Source: Bacteroidales bacterium F22
GTDB taxonomy: Bacteria > Bacteroidota > Bacteroidia > Bacteroidales > Bacteroidaceae
Direction of reading: 5' to 3'
Length of the DNA: 64,000 nucleotides
Assembly (NCBI GenBank): GCA_029541985.1
Contig: CP095414.1
Coordinates: 1,984,001-2,048,000, forward strand
Position numbers and translations under genes: made by a program. Below the pieces are notes generated by a model. The model did no database searches. It was not told the origin of the DNA and saw nothing but the letters and a program-made list of their open reading frames with translations. Shown here one piece after another: positions 26,612 through 36,954 of this stretch (position 1 is its first letter; each line of letters begins with the position of its first letter).

Positions 26612-26798
26612 AAGCATTCTTCGATTAATAGCATCATTTATATACCTTTTCCATGATTTTTGTGTCATTTTTACAGTATTTATCTATGAATTTTGATTAA
26701 ATATACGATATTTGTCTCTCCTTTTAACTGCTGTGTGATTTTTGATGACTTAGATTGTTCACTTGAACCTACAGCTTAACTCTAAACAGATAAAACCA

Positions 26799-27887
26799 AT
26801 GAAATCTACTCTGCTTACTCTTTTAGCATTTATGTTTACTTTTTCTTCCGTATCAGCCCAAATAGATTGGCATGCTCGTACTGCACAATTGGAGCGTGTT
26901 TTAGTTGATTCCTTCTGGAATAAAGATTGGCATCAATTTGATGAAAGTACCACTTCACGACACTTCCAATATTGGCCTCAGGCCCATGCCATGGATGTCT
27001 TGATTGATGCCTATGACCGGACTGGTGATGATAGCTATTTAAGCTACTTTGACCAATGGTATGATGGAATCAAGATAGGTAATCAGGGATCTTATTTCAA
27101 TCCATATAATGATGATATGGCTTGGATAGGTATCACGATGACTAAGATTTATCAGCGCACTCATAGTAAAAAATTCTTAGATACGTCGCTCTATTTATGG
27201 AAGAATATCATTTGTAATTGGAATACTCAATATGCAGGAGGGGGAGTCGCTTGGAAAGTAGATAGCCCTTGGTCCAAAAATGCTTGTATCAATGGCCCTT
27301 CTGCTGTGCTTGCTATGCAACTGTATAGTATCACTCAAGATAAGGAGTATCTTGAGTGGGCGGATAAAATATATCTCTGGACACGTGCACACCTCTTTAA
27401 TAGGTCTACAGGGGCGGTATATGACCACATTAATGGGCAAACCCTTCAGTTAGGCACGCGAACGTTTACTTACAATCAAGGATTGTTTATGGAAGCAGGC
27501 GTTCGTCTGTATCAAGTTAGAAAGAAGCAATTCTACCTTGATGATGCAATCAAGGCTGCAAACTATACCATCACTAGTACCCATACACTTGCCAAGGGGA
27601 TGGATATTCTTAAGGATGAAGGAGCTGGAGATGCTGCACTTTTCAAAGGGATATTTATGCGGTATCTGGTTGACTTGATCAAAGAAGAAAATCTAGATAG
27701 TACTCATCGAGATCAGTTTCAGGCATTTATGATACATAATGCAGAAATAGCTTGGACAGGGGTTTCAAAATCGGCACCTTATTTTTTTAGTCCTGATTGG
27801 CAAAAACCTGCTGGAGATGCTACGACCTGCAATGCTCAAGTTTCGGGAAGTACACTTCTTGAATCTGTATGCCGCATCTTGTATTAA
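26799..27887 (+). CDS. GH76 alpha-1,6-mannanase-type glycoside hydrolase
   Basis: 362 residues. I place the start at ATG 26799 because a clean signal peptide (MKSTLLTLLAFMF...VSAQ, about 21 residues) follows; the upstream in-frame TTG at 26763 would add 12 unlikely residues. GH76 features are present: the (alpha/alpha)6 pattern and the adjacent catalytic Asp pair D105-D106 in NPYNDDMAWIG, plus NAQVSGSTLLE near the end. Known members are endo-alpha-1,6-mannanases acting on yeast mannan backbones. It is secreted to the periplasm or surface. 23 nt upstream of the GH3 gene, so co-transcribed. Confidence 0.9.
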   Translation: MKSTLLTLLAFMFTFSSVSAQIDWHARTAQLERVLVDSFWNKDWHQFDESTTSRHFQYWPQAHAMDVLIDAYDRTGDDSYLSYFDQWYDGIKIGNQGSYFNPYNDDMAWIGITMTKIYQRTHSKKFLDTSLYLWKNIICNWNTQYAGGGVAWKVDSPWSKNACINGPSAVLAMQLYSITQDKEYLEWADKIYLWTRAHLFNRSTGAVYDHINGQTLQLGTRTFTYNQGLFMEAGVRLYQVRKKQFYLDDAIKAANYTITSTHTLAKGMDILKDEGAGDAALFKGIFMRYLVDLIKEENLDSTHRDQFQAFMIHNAEIAWTGVSKSAPYFFSPDWQKPAGDATTCNAQVSGSTLLESVCRILY

Positions 27888-27910
27888 CAAATGATTAAAA
27901 TCGAGTAATT

Positions 27911-30355
27911 ATGAACACATTTCATTCATTGCGATTAATCCTCTTGTCTGGTTTGATTTGGCTATTAAGTCCTACAATAGGGCTCGCCTCGTCGATATCT
28001 TCTTCCACCCCCAAAATCTATCACAAAGGATGGATTGATTTAAATAAGAATGGACAGAAAGATATATATGAAGATTCTAGTCAACCGATAGATCGACGGA
28101 TTACTGATTTGCTTCGTCAGATGACTGTGGATGAGAAAACGGTGCAGTGTGCTACTCTATATGGTTATGGACGTGTACTCAAAGATGAATTACCTACAGC
28201 TCGATGGGATACGTGTGTATGGCATGATGGAATCGCTAATATAGATGAACAACTCAATGGGCTAGTCGATACGCAATGGGACTACCCGTATAGTAAACAT
28301 ACCCAAGCTATCAACCGTATTCAAAGGTGGTTTATTGAAAATACTCGTCTGGGTATTCCAGTTGATTTCAGCAACGAAGGAATTCATGGACTCAATCATA
28401 CTAGAGCAACTTCGTTGCCTGCCCCTGTGGGATTAGGTGCTACTTGGAATCGTTCTCTGATACTCGAAGCGGGCCATATCGTTGGTCGCGAAGCTAAAGC
28501 ATTGGGCTATACCAATGTGTATGCACCGATATTGGATTGTGCTAGAGACCCTCGTTGGGGACGTACCTTGGAATGCTATGGCGAAGACCCTTTCTTAGTT
28601 TCACAACTAGGTGGAGCGATGGTGGAAGGAATTCAATCTCAAGGGGTAGCTTCTACTTTGAAACATTATGCTGTCTATAGTGTGCCCAACGGAGGACGTG
28701 ATGGGGCTTGCCGAACAGACCCTCACGTAGCTCCTCGTGAATTGCAGCAGATACATTTATATCCTTATCGTCAAATCATCCGGAAGTATCATCCCAAAGG
28801 AGTCATGTCTAGTTACAACGATTGGGATGGTATTCCAGTATCTGCTAGTCATTATTTCTTGACTGAGTTGCTTCGAGATACGTTTGGCTTCAAGGGGTAT
28901 GTAGTCAGTGATAGTGAGGCTATCGAATTTGTATGGAACAAGCATCGAGTAGCTTCTACCTATGCCGAGGGAGTAGGGCAATGTGCTCAGGCTGGTATGA
29001 ATGTACGAACGAATTTCACACAACCGAAAGCATATATTCTTGCTCTGCGTGAACAACTTCATGAAGGGGCACTCTCTATGGAGGTACTCGATAAGAATGT
29101 AGCCGACGTCTTGCGGGTGAAATTTGAGTTAGGATTGTTTGACTCTCCTTATGTCGAACCCGTTGCGGCAGATACTATTGTTGCAAATCGTCAGGCAAAA
29201 GAGTTCGAACACCGTGTCGCTCTCGAATCATTGGTGCTTCTTAAGAATAAGAATAAGACGCTTCCTCTAGATATCAGTAAGTTACACCATATTGCTGTGG
29301 TAGGTCCTATGGCTAAAGACAAATCGGTGTATGTAAGTCGCTATGGGCCTCAACATATAAATCCTACTTCTGTATTGGAGGGATTGAAGATGTATGTGGC
29401 TACGCATGGTACAACGAGTGTACCTACCATTGCTTATAGCAAAGGTTGTGAAATAGTCAATGAGGGCTGGCCAGAGACCGAGCTTTATCCTATTCCTCTT
29501 AGTGCAGAGGAGCAACAACAAATCGATGAGGCTGTACGCATCTCAGAGAATAGTGATGTAATTATTGCTGTAGTAGGAGAGGATGAAGAACGCTGTGGTG
29601 AAAGTCGTAGTCGTAGTTCTCTTGATTTACCAGGTCGTCAACGTGATTTGCTTATGGCACTGTATCAGACGGGAAAACCTATGGTTGTGGTTTTGTTGAA
29701 TGGACAACCCTTGACTATCAATTGGACCAATGACCATGTGGATGCTATATTGGAGGCATGGTTTCCTAACAAACAAGGAGGCCAAGCGATTGCTGAGACC
29801 TTATTTGGAGATTATAATCCGGGGGGAAAACTAGCGAATACCTTTCCTAAGACTACTGGAGAGATAGAATGGAATTTCCCTTATAAACCTTTTGCACATG
29901 GCAAACAACCAAAGTCAGGACCTAATGGTTCCGGTCATACTTCTGTGTGGGGGAGTATTTATCCATTTGGTTACGGTTTGAGTTATACCACTTTTGAATA
30001 TAGTGACTTGAAAATTAGCCCGATGAATGGTTCGGAGTTTACGACTACAGACTCGCTAAAGGTCTCTTGTGTAGTCACTAATACTGGTGAGATGACTGGT
30101 GATGAAGTTGTCCAGTTATACTTCAAGGACTTAGTTAGTTCGGTCATCGTCTATGAATATCAGTTGCGTGGATTTCATCGTGTCACATTGAGACCAAAAG
30201 AGCGTAAGGTTGTCGAATTTACTTTAGCGCCCGAAGATTTTGAATTGCTCGATAAAGCAATGCATTGGAAGACAGAAGCAGGGAAATATGAACTCTTGAT
30301 AGGAGCCTCATCGGAGGATTTTCGTTTGAGGCAAATTATAGAGCTGAAAGAATAA
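27911..30355 (+). CDS. Secreted GH3 family beta-glycosidase
   Basis: 814 residues with an N-terminal signal peptide (cut near LASS, about residue 27). It has the TIM-barrel with KHYAVYS and GRDGACRTD, the nucleophile D334 in VVSDSEAIEF, the alpha/beta sandwich (NSDVIIAVVGEDEERCGESRSR, about 540-570) and a C-terminal fibronectin-III-like domain (TNTGEMTGDEVVQLY, about 725-800). GH3 enzymes are retaining exo-beta-glucosidases or xylosidases; the specificity cannot be read here. Paired with GH76, it may trim beta-linked sugars on mannoproteins, which is inference. Followed by a strong terminator. Confidence 0.92.
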   Translation: MNTFHSLRLILLSGLIWLLSPTIGLASSISSSTPKIYHKGWIDLNKNGQKDIYEDSSQPIDRRITDLLRQMTVDEKTVQCATLYGYGRVLKDELPTARWDTCVWHDGIANIDEQLNGLVDTQWDYPYSKHTQAINRIQRWFIENTRLGIPVDFSNEGIHGLNHTRATSLPAPVGLGATWNRSLILEAGHIVGREAKALGYTNVYAPILDCARDPRWGRTLECYGEDPFLVSQLGGAMVEGIQSQGVASTLKHYAVYSVPNGGRDGACRTDPHVAPRELQQIHLYPYRQIIRKYHPKGVMSSYNDWDGIPVSASHYFLTELLRDTFGFKGYVVSDSEAIEFVWNKHRVASTYAEGVGQCAQAGMNVRTNFTQPKAYILALREQLHEGALSMEVLDKNVADVLRVKFELGLFDSPYVEPVAADTIVANRQAKEFEHRVALESLVLLKNKNKTLPLDISKLHHIAVVGPMAKDKSVYVSRYGPQHINPTSVLEGLKMYVATHGTTSVPTIAYSKGCEIVNEGWPETELYPIPLSAEEQQQIDEAVRISENSDVIIAVVGEDEERCGESRSRSSLDLPGRQRDLLMALYQTGKPMVVVLLNGQPLTINWTNDHVDAILEAWFPNKQGGQAIAETLFGDYNPGGKLANTFPKTTGEIEWNFPYKPFAHGKQPKSGPNGSGHTSVWGSIYPFGYGLSYTTFEYSDLKISPMNGSEFTTTDSLKVSCVVTNTGEMTGDEVVQLYFKDLVSSVIVYEYQLRGFHRVTLRPKERKVVEFTLAPEDFELLDKAMHWKTEAGKYELLIGASSEDFRLRQIIELKE

Positions 30356-30358
30356 ACA

Positions 30359-30399
30359 AAAAGAAGTGGTCGTCAATATCATTGACGACCACTTCTTTT
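30359..30399. terminator. Bidirectional intrinsic terminator after the GH3 gene
   Basis: A perfect 19-bp stem, AAAAGAAGTGGTCGTCAAT at 30359-30377 and its complement at 30381-30399, with a 3-nt loop. It lies between the convergent GH3 and malic enzyme genes. Confidence 0.9.
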
Positions 30400-30414
30400 A
30401 GCTATCCTACTTCT

Positions 30415-32715
30415 TTATCTAATGACTATACATGCGTCATTGTCTTTTTTCTCTTGAGCAGAAGCATCTATCACTGCTACTGCAGTAATATTTACAATAT
30501 CACTGACAGATGATTCAGTATCGGTAAAATGAACCGGTTTGTTCAATCCCATCTGAATAGGGCCTATTATTTCAGCATCTGTAAGTGTTTGCAACAACTG
30601 ATAACCAGCATTTGCTGCGGTTAGCGTTGGAAATACCAAAGTGTTTATTTTCTTTCCTTTGAGTCTTGAGAAAGGGTATTTCTTGTCGCGCAACGTCTGA
30701 TTGAAGGCGAAATTGACTTGCATCTCTCCATCAATAGCCAATTTAGGATAGGCCTCTTGCATGGCTGCTACTGCTTTGTGTACAGATGCGGGAGAACCTA
30801 CGGTATCTGCGCCAAAGTTAGAATATGACAACATGGCTATCACGGGTTCTCTGTTGAAGAAACGTACAGTCTTATTGGCTAGTTTAGCTATATCAATAAG
30901 TACCTCTGTGGTCGGATGTCTGTTGATCAATGTATCTGCTAGGAAGTACATGCCTTTCTTTGAATTGATGATATGCATCGTACCGAAGGTATTGAATCCT
31001 GGTTGAATGCCAATGACTTCTCTAGCTACTTTGATATTGTTTGAATATTTGGTGTATTGTCCGCAAATGACTGCATCAGCTTGCCCCAATTCGACCATCA
31101 TCATACCGAAATAGTTACGTTCATACATCTTATCTGTAGCCTCTTGATAAGTGACTCCTTCACGAGCTCGTTTCTTTGCTAGAAATTCAGCAAATTGATT
31201 CCTACGGCCTTGTTCTTGCTCACAACGTATGTCGATGATTTCTACATCATCAAGAACCAAATCCATGCTGTCTGCTAATTCTCTTATCTCATCTACATTA
31301 CCTAATAATATAGGGTAACAAATACGTTCTTTCTGTGCTTCAATAGCTGCTTTGAGCATATTTGGGTGAGTAGCTTCGGCATACACCACTCGTTTGGGTT
31401 CACGGCTTGCAGTCTCATACAATTGACGGGTGAGTTTAGATTCATAACCCATCATTTGACGGAGTCCTTTTTTATAGGCATCCCAGTCCTCGATAGTATC
31501 ACGAGCGACGCCACTATCAATAGCTGCTTTGGCTACAGCAGCAGACACTTCACTGATTAGACGAGGGTCGACTGGTTTGGGGATGAAATATTTAGGGCCG
31601 AATGTGAGATGATTGGTGTTGTATGTTTCACTCACGACTTCTGGAATCGGCTCTTTAGCTAATTGTGCTATGGCTTTTACAGCAGCTAGCTTCATCTCTT
31701 CATTGATTTTCTTTGCGTGAACATCTAGTGCTCCGCGGAAAATATAAGGGAAACCAATGACATTGTTTATCTGATTAGGGTAATCGCTACGGCCAGTGGA
31801 CATAAGCACATCGTCACGAGAAGCCATTGCATCGTCATAACTAATTTCAGGTACTGGGTTTGCGAGAGCAAATACGATAGGCATCCTGTTCATAGACCGT
31901 ATCATATCTTGTGAAAGGATATTTCCTTTTGATAATCCCAAAAAGACATCAGCTCCTTTGATAGCTTCTTCGAGTGTCGAAACATCTCTACGAGCAGTAG
32001 CAAATGCTTTCTTGCTAGGAGCTAGATTTGGGCGGTCATCACGGATGACTCCTTTACTATCGAGCATGACGATATTTTCTTTTTTGGCTCCAAGGAACAT
32101 ATACATCCTTGTACAAGTGGTTGCAGAAGCTCCTGCACCGCTCACGACAATCTTGACATCTTCAATCTTTTTTCCCGCAACTTCAAGTGCGTTGAGTAGA
32201 CCTGCACCAGAGATGATGGCTGTACCATGTTGGTCATCATGCATCACGGGGATGTCTAGTTCATCTTTAAGACGTTGTTCTATTTCAAAACATTCCGGTG
32301 CTTTGATGTCTTCAAGGTTTATTCCTCCAAAAGTAGGGGCGATTGCTTTTACTGCTTGAATAAATTTCTCAGGGTCTTTTTCGTCTAATTCGATATCAAA
32401 AACATCTATGCCAGCATATATCTTGAACAAAAGTCCTTTCCCTTCCATCACTGGTTTGCCAGCAAGAGCACCGATATCACCTAAACCGAGTACAGCCGTT
32501 CCATTGCTGATTACGGCTACTAAGTTTCCTTTGTCAGTATATCTGTAGGCATCCTCTGGATTCTTTTCAATCTCGAGACATGGTTCTGCTACACCAGGTG
32601 AATAGGCTAAACTTAAATCCTCTTGTGTACGATACGGTTTGGTCGGTATGACCTCAATCTTGCCAGGTCTTCCATTTTCATGATAGGCTAGAGCAGCTTC
32701 TTTTGTTATTTTCAT
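30415..32715 (-). CDS. maeB: NADP-type malic enzyme fused to a phosphotransacetylase domain
   Basis: 766 residues. The malic enzyme half (about 1-420) has [12 protein letters not shown], the NAD(P)-binding [12 protein letters not shown] and the metal-site region [18 protein letters not shown]. The C-terminal half (about 430-766) is phosphate-acetyltransferase-like, ending DIVNITAVA and a short polar tail. It decarboxylates malate to pyruvate with NADPH formation; in this family the PTA-like half is generally regulatory (acetyl-CoA binding) rather than catalytic. Monocistronic on the minus strand. Confidence 0.95.
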   Translation of the reverse strand: MKITKEAALAYHENGRPGKIEVIPTKPYRTQEDLSLAYSPGVAEPCLEIEKNPEDAYRYTDKGNLVAVISNGTAVLGLGDIGALAGKPVMEGKGLLFKIYAGIDVFDIELDEKDPEKFIQAVKAIAPTFGGINLEDIKAPECFEIEQRLKDELDIPVMHDDQHGTAIISGAGLLNALEVAGKKIEDVKIVVSGAGASATTCTRMYMFLGAKKENIVMLDSKGVIRDDRPNLAPSKKAFATARRDVSTLEEAIKGADVFLGLSKGNILSQDMIRSMNRMPIVFALANPVPEISYDDAMASRDDVLMSTGRSDYPNQINNVIGFPYIFRGALDVHAKKINEEMKLAAVKAIAQLAKEPIPEVVSETYNTNHLTFGPKYFIPKPVDPRLISEVSAAVAKAAIDSGVARDTIEDWDAYKKGLRQMMGYESKLTRQLYETASREPKRVVYAEATHPNMLKAAIEAQKERICYPILLGNVDEIRELADSMDLVLDDVEIIDIRCEQEQGRRNQFAEFLAKKRAREGVTYQEATDKMYERNYFGMMMVELGQADAVICGQYTKYSNNIKVAREVIGIQPGFNTFGTMHIINSKKGMYFLADTLINRHPTTEVLIDIAKLANKTVRFFNREPVIAMLSYSNFGADTVGSPASVHKAVAAMQEAYPKLAIDGEMQVNFAFNQTLRDKKYPFSRLKGKKINTLVFPTLTAANAGYQLLQTLTDAEIIGPIQMGLNKPVHFTDTESSVSDIVNITAVAVIDASAQEKKDNDACIVIR

Positions 32716-33101
32716 ATTCGTTTTCCCGTTTGAGTCTCTGTAGCTTATTGCAGTGACTGATTATTGTATGTTTACTTTTCTTTTTGGCTTTTTAGATAGC
32801 GTAATTGTCAATATAGCTAAACACAAATATAACTATATATTTATGTATTTTCCTATGATTATCTATTTATTTAATCTCTAAGCGTGTGGAGAAGAGGGTG
32901 TGGATGGGCATATGTATTGTTCTCAATACGAGTGTGCGTATAAAAAGATGAAAATTAGTTCAGTTCCTGAGATTTTTTTTACCTTTACGAGCATAAGAAA
33001 GTGTTTTTCTTGTCTTTACAATAAAAGGAAAGTGAGCTTGGAAAAGTGTGGTTCCTTTTTTTTGTTTTATTTTTTAGGAATCAGTTAAAACGATACGATA
33101 A
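32716..33101. other. Divergent upstream region between maeB and the glycosyltransferase gene
   Basis: A 386-nt AT-rich gap. It contains a minus-strand -7 match (TATATTTG read at 32831-32824) for maeB with a leader of about 100 nt, and a near match (TACCTTTA at 32980-32987) for the glycosyltransferase operon, again with a long leader of about 110 nt. A 62-codon open frame at 32900-33088 has no recognisable content and I do not call it a gene. Confidence 0.5.
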
Positions 33102-34580
33102 ATGATAAAAGAAAATACCGTTGCTTGCTTTATGCCTTTTGTATCTATTGCACAAGCCGATGTGATGGTTACTAGATGGTTAGCCCAGTCTAGTATATCT
33201 AAGGTGTTTCTAATGGCAGTCGATTCTAGTCTAGTCTACAATCACTCTGCAGTCGAGGTGATATATGTCGATGCGTGGCGCAGTAGTGCGACTATGATTC
33301 AGATGGCGGATTGTTCAGCAGGCTTCTCCTATTTGCTATTCTGTATCTCTTGTAACCCAATCCAAATGGGTTATCTTGCTTCGGAACGTTTGATTCAATT
33401 AGCTCAAATGACATCGGGGGGAATGCTTTATATGGATAGCTATTCTATTGAGGATGGACAGACAATGCCCATGCCTCGAATTGATTACCAACTGGGTAGC
33501 GTACGGGATGATTTTGATTTCGGGTCTTTACTTTTCTTCGAGAGTCGTCGTTTTGTTCATGCTGCTCATGCTATCGACCAGACACTCAATCATGCTGGAT
33601 TGTATGCAGTCAGACTGAACATCGCTCGTTCTACACCGCTGATACATGTCTCAGAATATCTTTATACTGAGGAGGTTCAACCTATGCTGTCTGAAGGTAT
33701 GGAGACACAATTTAATTATGTAGACCCTCACAACCGAGTGCAGCAGCTAGAGATGGAAGCTGTATGTACTGATTATCTGCGGGCTATAGGGGGGTATCTA
33801 GAACCTTATAAATATGAGGATTTAGATTGGGATGACAGTTACGAAGGGCTAGAAGCAAGTGTGATTATCCCTGTGCGTAATCGAGTACGTACCATCGGTG
33901 ATGCTATAGCATCAGCATTGAATCAACAAACAAATTTCAAATTTAATATACTGGTCATAGATAATCATTCTACTGATGGAACGGTGGAACTAGTTGAGAA
34001 CTATGCGGCTCAAGATTCGCGTGTGGTGGTGCTAAAACCTTCTCGTCATGATTTGGGAATAGGAGGTTGTTGGAATAGAGCCGTGCATCATCCTGAGTGT
34101 GGACGGATTGCCGTTCAGCTTGATAGTGATGACTTATATGCTGGAGATGATACGCTTCAACAGCTTGTGGATGTCTTTCATGCTAAGCATTGTGGCATGG
34201 TTATAGGGACTTATCGCATGACTGATTTTTCGCTAAATGAATTGCCTCCAGGTGTGATTGAACATCGAGAATGGACAGTAGAAAATGGGCGTAACAATGC
34301 TTTACGTATCAATGGGCTAGGAGCTCCAAGAGCTTTTTACGTTCCGCTACTACGCAGAATCAATCTGCCTAATACCAATTACGGTGAAGATTACGCTATC
34401 GGATTGAATATCGCTAGAATGTATCCTATAGAACGCATATACAATGTCTTGTATCTTTGTCGTCGTTGGGATGGAAATAGTGATGCTGCATTGTCTCAAG
34501 AGGCGATAAACAAAAATAATCATTACAAAGATGCAATTCGTACTTGGGAGTTAGCTGCCCGAATTGCTAAAAATAAATAG
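33102..34580 (+). CDS. GT2 glycosyltransferase with an extra N-terminal domain
   Basis: 492 residues with no signal peptide or membrane span, so cytosolic. Residues about 250-480 form a GT-A glycosyltransferase: [29 protein letters not shown], and the metal-binding DSDD near 340-343 in [11 protein letters not shown]. Residues 1-240 are not a recognisable GT2 catalytic domain but show a similar alternating pattern ([43 protein letters not shown]) and may be a degenerate second GT-A fold. It is first of four same-strand genes, 22 nt ahead of the HIT-SpoIID fusion. The acceptor is unknown. Confidence 0.8.
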   Translation: MIKENTVACFMPFVSIAQADVMVTRWLAQSSISKVFLMAVDSSLVYNHSAVEVIYVDAWRSSATMIQMADCSAGFSYLLFCISCNPIQMGYLASERLIQLAQMTSGGMLYMDSYSIEDGQTMPMPRIDYQLGSVRDDFDFGSLLFFESRRFVHAAHAIDQTLNHAGLYAVRLNIARSTPLIHVSEYLYTEEVQPMLSEGMETQFNYVDPHNRVQQLEMEAVCTDYLRAIGGYLEPYKYEDLDWDDSYEGLEASVIIPVRNRVRTIGDAIASALNQQTNFKFNILVIDNHSTDGTVELVENYAAQDSRVVVLKPSRHDLGIGGCWNRAVHHPECGRIAVQLDSDDLYAGDDTLQQLVDVFHAKHCGMVIGTYRMTDFSLNELPPGVIEHREWTVENGRNNALRINGLGAPRAFYVPLLRRINLPNTNYGEDYAIGLNIARMYPIERIYNVLYLCRRWDGNSDAALSQEAINKNNHYKDAIRTWELAARIAKNK

Positions 34581-34602
34581 CTATCTCTTTATTAATTACT
34601 TT

Positions 34603-36954
34603 ATGAATATGGAAACTCTAAATAGACGTGTCGAAGAATTGTTTAAACGACAACTGATTGATTGGCCATCAACAGGTGAACGGTATGCTGCATTGGCTGA
34701 TGTGAAAACAAGAGAAGTATTGGCTAATGGGTGTGCTTACCGCTTGCAATACAATCCGGGTCGTTTGAAATCGTCGTCTGCAAAAGTTGATAAGGCGAGT
34801 GTGGCCAAACGACCTTGTTTCTTATGTGAACACAACAGGCCTGCTGAGCAAGAGTACTTCTTGGTGGGACATGGTTGTGAAGAGGTATCTATGTGTTCTC
34901 ATCAGTATGAGGTATTGATTAATCCATTTCCGATATTTCCTTGCCATCTGACTATAGTAGATAAATTACATGTCCCTCAACTAATAGGGGACAGAATATA
35001 TGATTTGCTGTATCTTACTAGAGCATTTGATGATTTTACTTTTTTCTACAACGGCCCTCAGGCTGGAGCTTCTGCTCCTGACCATGCGCATTTTCAAGCT
35101 GGTAATAGACGCTTTTTGCCTATCGAAAGCCTGGTCTTTTCTTTGGAACGAAATGTCATCACCGAACAATCTGGTGCATCTTTATATACGTTGAAAAACG
35201 ATTTAATGAATACGATGATTGTCGAGGGCGATGACTTGGATGCCGTAGCTTCTCTTTATAAGCGTTTATTGGATTTGCTACCTCTTCCTGAAGGGGCTAG
35301 TGAACCTCTATTGAATGTGTTGGCTTGGTACGAGGATGGGGTGTGGCGTCTTTGTCTGATTCCACGGAGTAGGCATCGTCCAAAATGTTATTCGGCTACC
35401 GGGGCCGACAAGCATCTGGTGTCTCCTGCATCTGTAGATATGGGTGGGGTTTTCATTTTACCTCGTTTGGAAGACTTCAATACGTTGAACGGAGACGATG
35501 TCAGCCGTATATTGAGCGATGTATGTATGCAAGATGATGAGGTGGCTGAAGTGGGTAGACGATTACGCAATGCGTTGACTGTTCCAGAGAAGACAGTTGA
35601 TGTTGGTATCGTTTGTGCTGATACGATTGTCGTTAATTTTGATGAAGGGGCTTATGATGAGATTTCGGCGCTGTCTGCTGAACGGGTTGATTCGGACGAG
35701 TCTACTAAGGTGTCTGGCCGTCAGCATTTTACGATAAAGGACGGTTTCATTTTCTGGAACGGAAAGAGATATGAAACGTTGTTCTTCAAAGCTTCTAATT
35801 ATAATACTGCTTCTTTTGAAGTACAAGATGTAGCTATTGGTATCTCTTTTCATTGGGAACGAACTGAAAATCAACGTTTTCGAGGGGATGTGAAACTGAT
35901 TGTTGAAGGCGGGATGGTTAGACTTGTCAATCGAGTTCCTATTGAGTTGTATCTCGAGAGTGTCATTTCTTCTGAGATGTCTGCTACAGCATCGCAATCC
36001 TTGCTGAAAGCTCATGCTGTGATATCTCGAAGTTGGTTGTTGGCTCAGATGTACCCAGAAAAGGTCTATCATGGCCTAGCTGTTTCAACTGCTGATGAGG
36101 CTTCTCCTAAGTTGTCTTCAGGGACCTCTGTTCAGCGGGTAATCAAGTGGTACGATAAACAGCAACATATTGGTTTCGATGTGTGTGCCGATGACCACTG
36201 TCAACGCTATCAAGGAATCTCCAAGGTATCGACAGCCGCTGCACACCATGCTGTGGCTTACACGTGTGGCGAAGTACTTACGTACGATGGGGCTTTGTGT
36301 GATACTCGATTCTCTAAATGCTGTGGTGGGATGCTTGAAGAGTTCTCTAGCTGTTGGGGAGAAGAAACTCATCCTTATTTGAAAGGGCAGTTAGATGCTT
36401 CAAAGGAGGAGGGTGGTTCTTCAACTCCTTCGATAGGTGATTTGCGAGATGAAAAAAGAGTTCGTGAATGGATTCTCTCCTCTCCATCAGTGAATTGTAA
36501 TACTCAAGATATGGAGATTCTTAAGCAAGTGCTCAACGGATATGACCAAGAAACCACTGATTTCTTTAGATGGGAAGTTCGTTATTCTCAAGATGTACTC
36601 TCTAGTCTTTTTGTTCGTCAAAGTGGACTCGATATAGGGAAAATCACTGATTTGATTCCTCGTAAGCGTGGCGCTTCTGGACGTCTTGTCGAATTGGATA
36701 TCTATGGCACCAAGGGGAAGGTGACGATCGGTAAGGAACTTGAGATACGCCGGTTACTTTCTGAGTCTCATCTGAAAAGTAGCGCTTTTATAGTGGATCG
36801 TGAGGGAACTGATTTTATCCTCCGTGGTGCCGGTTGGGGACATGGCGTAGGATTGTGTCAGATTGGAGCTGCGGTGATGGGTGCTAAAGGAATCGGTTAC
36901 GAAGCAATATTAAGTCATTACTATCCGAAAACACAACGATCTATCTATGAATAA
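34603..36954 (+). CDS. Fusion of a HIT/GalT-like nucleotidyltransferase domain (DUF4922-like) and a SpoIID/LytB-type lytic transglycosylase domain
   Basis: 783 residues. I use ATG 34603 (MNMETLNRR); the longer frame from 34564 would overlap the upstream gene and adds nothing recognisable. The N-terminal half (about 1-330) has a Cys pair (CFLCEHNRP, about 71-74), the NPFPIFPCHLTIV strand and H161-A-H163-F-Q, a HxHxQ-type motif as in GalT and GDP-sugar phosphorylases. The C-terminal half (about 375-783) has SpoIID features: VPIELYLESVISSEMSA with catalytic-type E458, a Cys-rich central loop, and GWGHGVGLCQIGA near 745. SpoIID enzymes cleave denuded peptidoglycan outside the cytoplasm, yet there is no signal peptide or membrane span here, so the protein should be cytosolic. 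Overlaps the permease gene by 8 nt. Confidence 0.82.
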   Translation: MNMETLNRRVEELFKRQLIDWPSTGERYAALADVKTREVLANGCAYRLQYNPGRLKSSSAKVDKASVAKRPCFLCEHNRPAEQEYFLVGHGCEEVSMCSHQYEVLINPFPIFPCHLTIVDKLHVPQLIGDRIYDLLYLTRAFDDFTFFYNGPQAGASAPDHAHFQAGNRRFLPIESLVFSLERNVITEQSGASLYTLKNDLMNTMIVEGDDLDAVASLYKRLLDLLPLPEGASEPLLNVLAWYEDGVWRLCLIPRSRHRPKCYSATGADKHLVSPASVDMGGVFILPRLEDFNTLNGDDVSRILSDVCMQDDEVAEVGRRLRNALTVPEKTVDVGIVCADTIVVNFDEGAYDEISALSAERVDSDESTKVSGRQHFTIKDGFIFWNGKRYETLFFKASNYNTASFEVQDVAIGISFHWERTENQRFRGDVKLIVEGGMVRLVNRVPIELYLESVISSEMSATASQSLLKAHAVISRSWLLAQMYPEKVYHGLAVSTADEASPKLSSGTSVQRVIKWYDKQQHIGFDVCADDHCQRYQGISKVSTAAAHHAVAYTCGEVLTYDGALCDTRFSKCCGGMLEEFSSCWGEETHPYLKGQLDASKEEGGSSTPSIGDLRDEKRVREWILSSPSVNCNTQDMEILKQVLNGYDQETTDFFRWEVRYSQDVLSSLFVRQSGLDIGKITDLIPRKRGASGRLVELDIYGTKGKVTIGKELEIRRLLSESHLKSSAFIVDREGTDFILRGAGWGHGVGLCQIGAAVMGAKGIGYEAILSHYYPKTQRSIYE

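Noticed and set aside
26572-26798. Possible SAM or cobalamin riboswitch upstream of the luxS-met unit
   Set aside because: The leader between the -7 element and luxS is only about 25 nt and shows no fold of that type.
32900-33088. 62-codon frame between maeB and the glycosyltransferase gene
   Set aside because: Cys/Lys/Phe-rich translation without a recognisable family; it overlaps the likely promoter of the downstream operon, so I treat it as leader.
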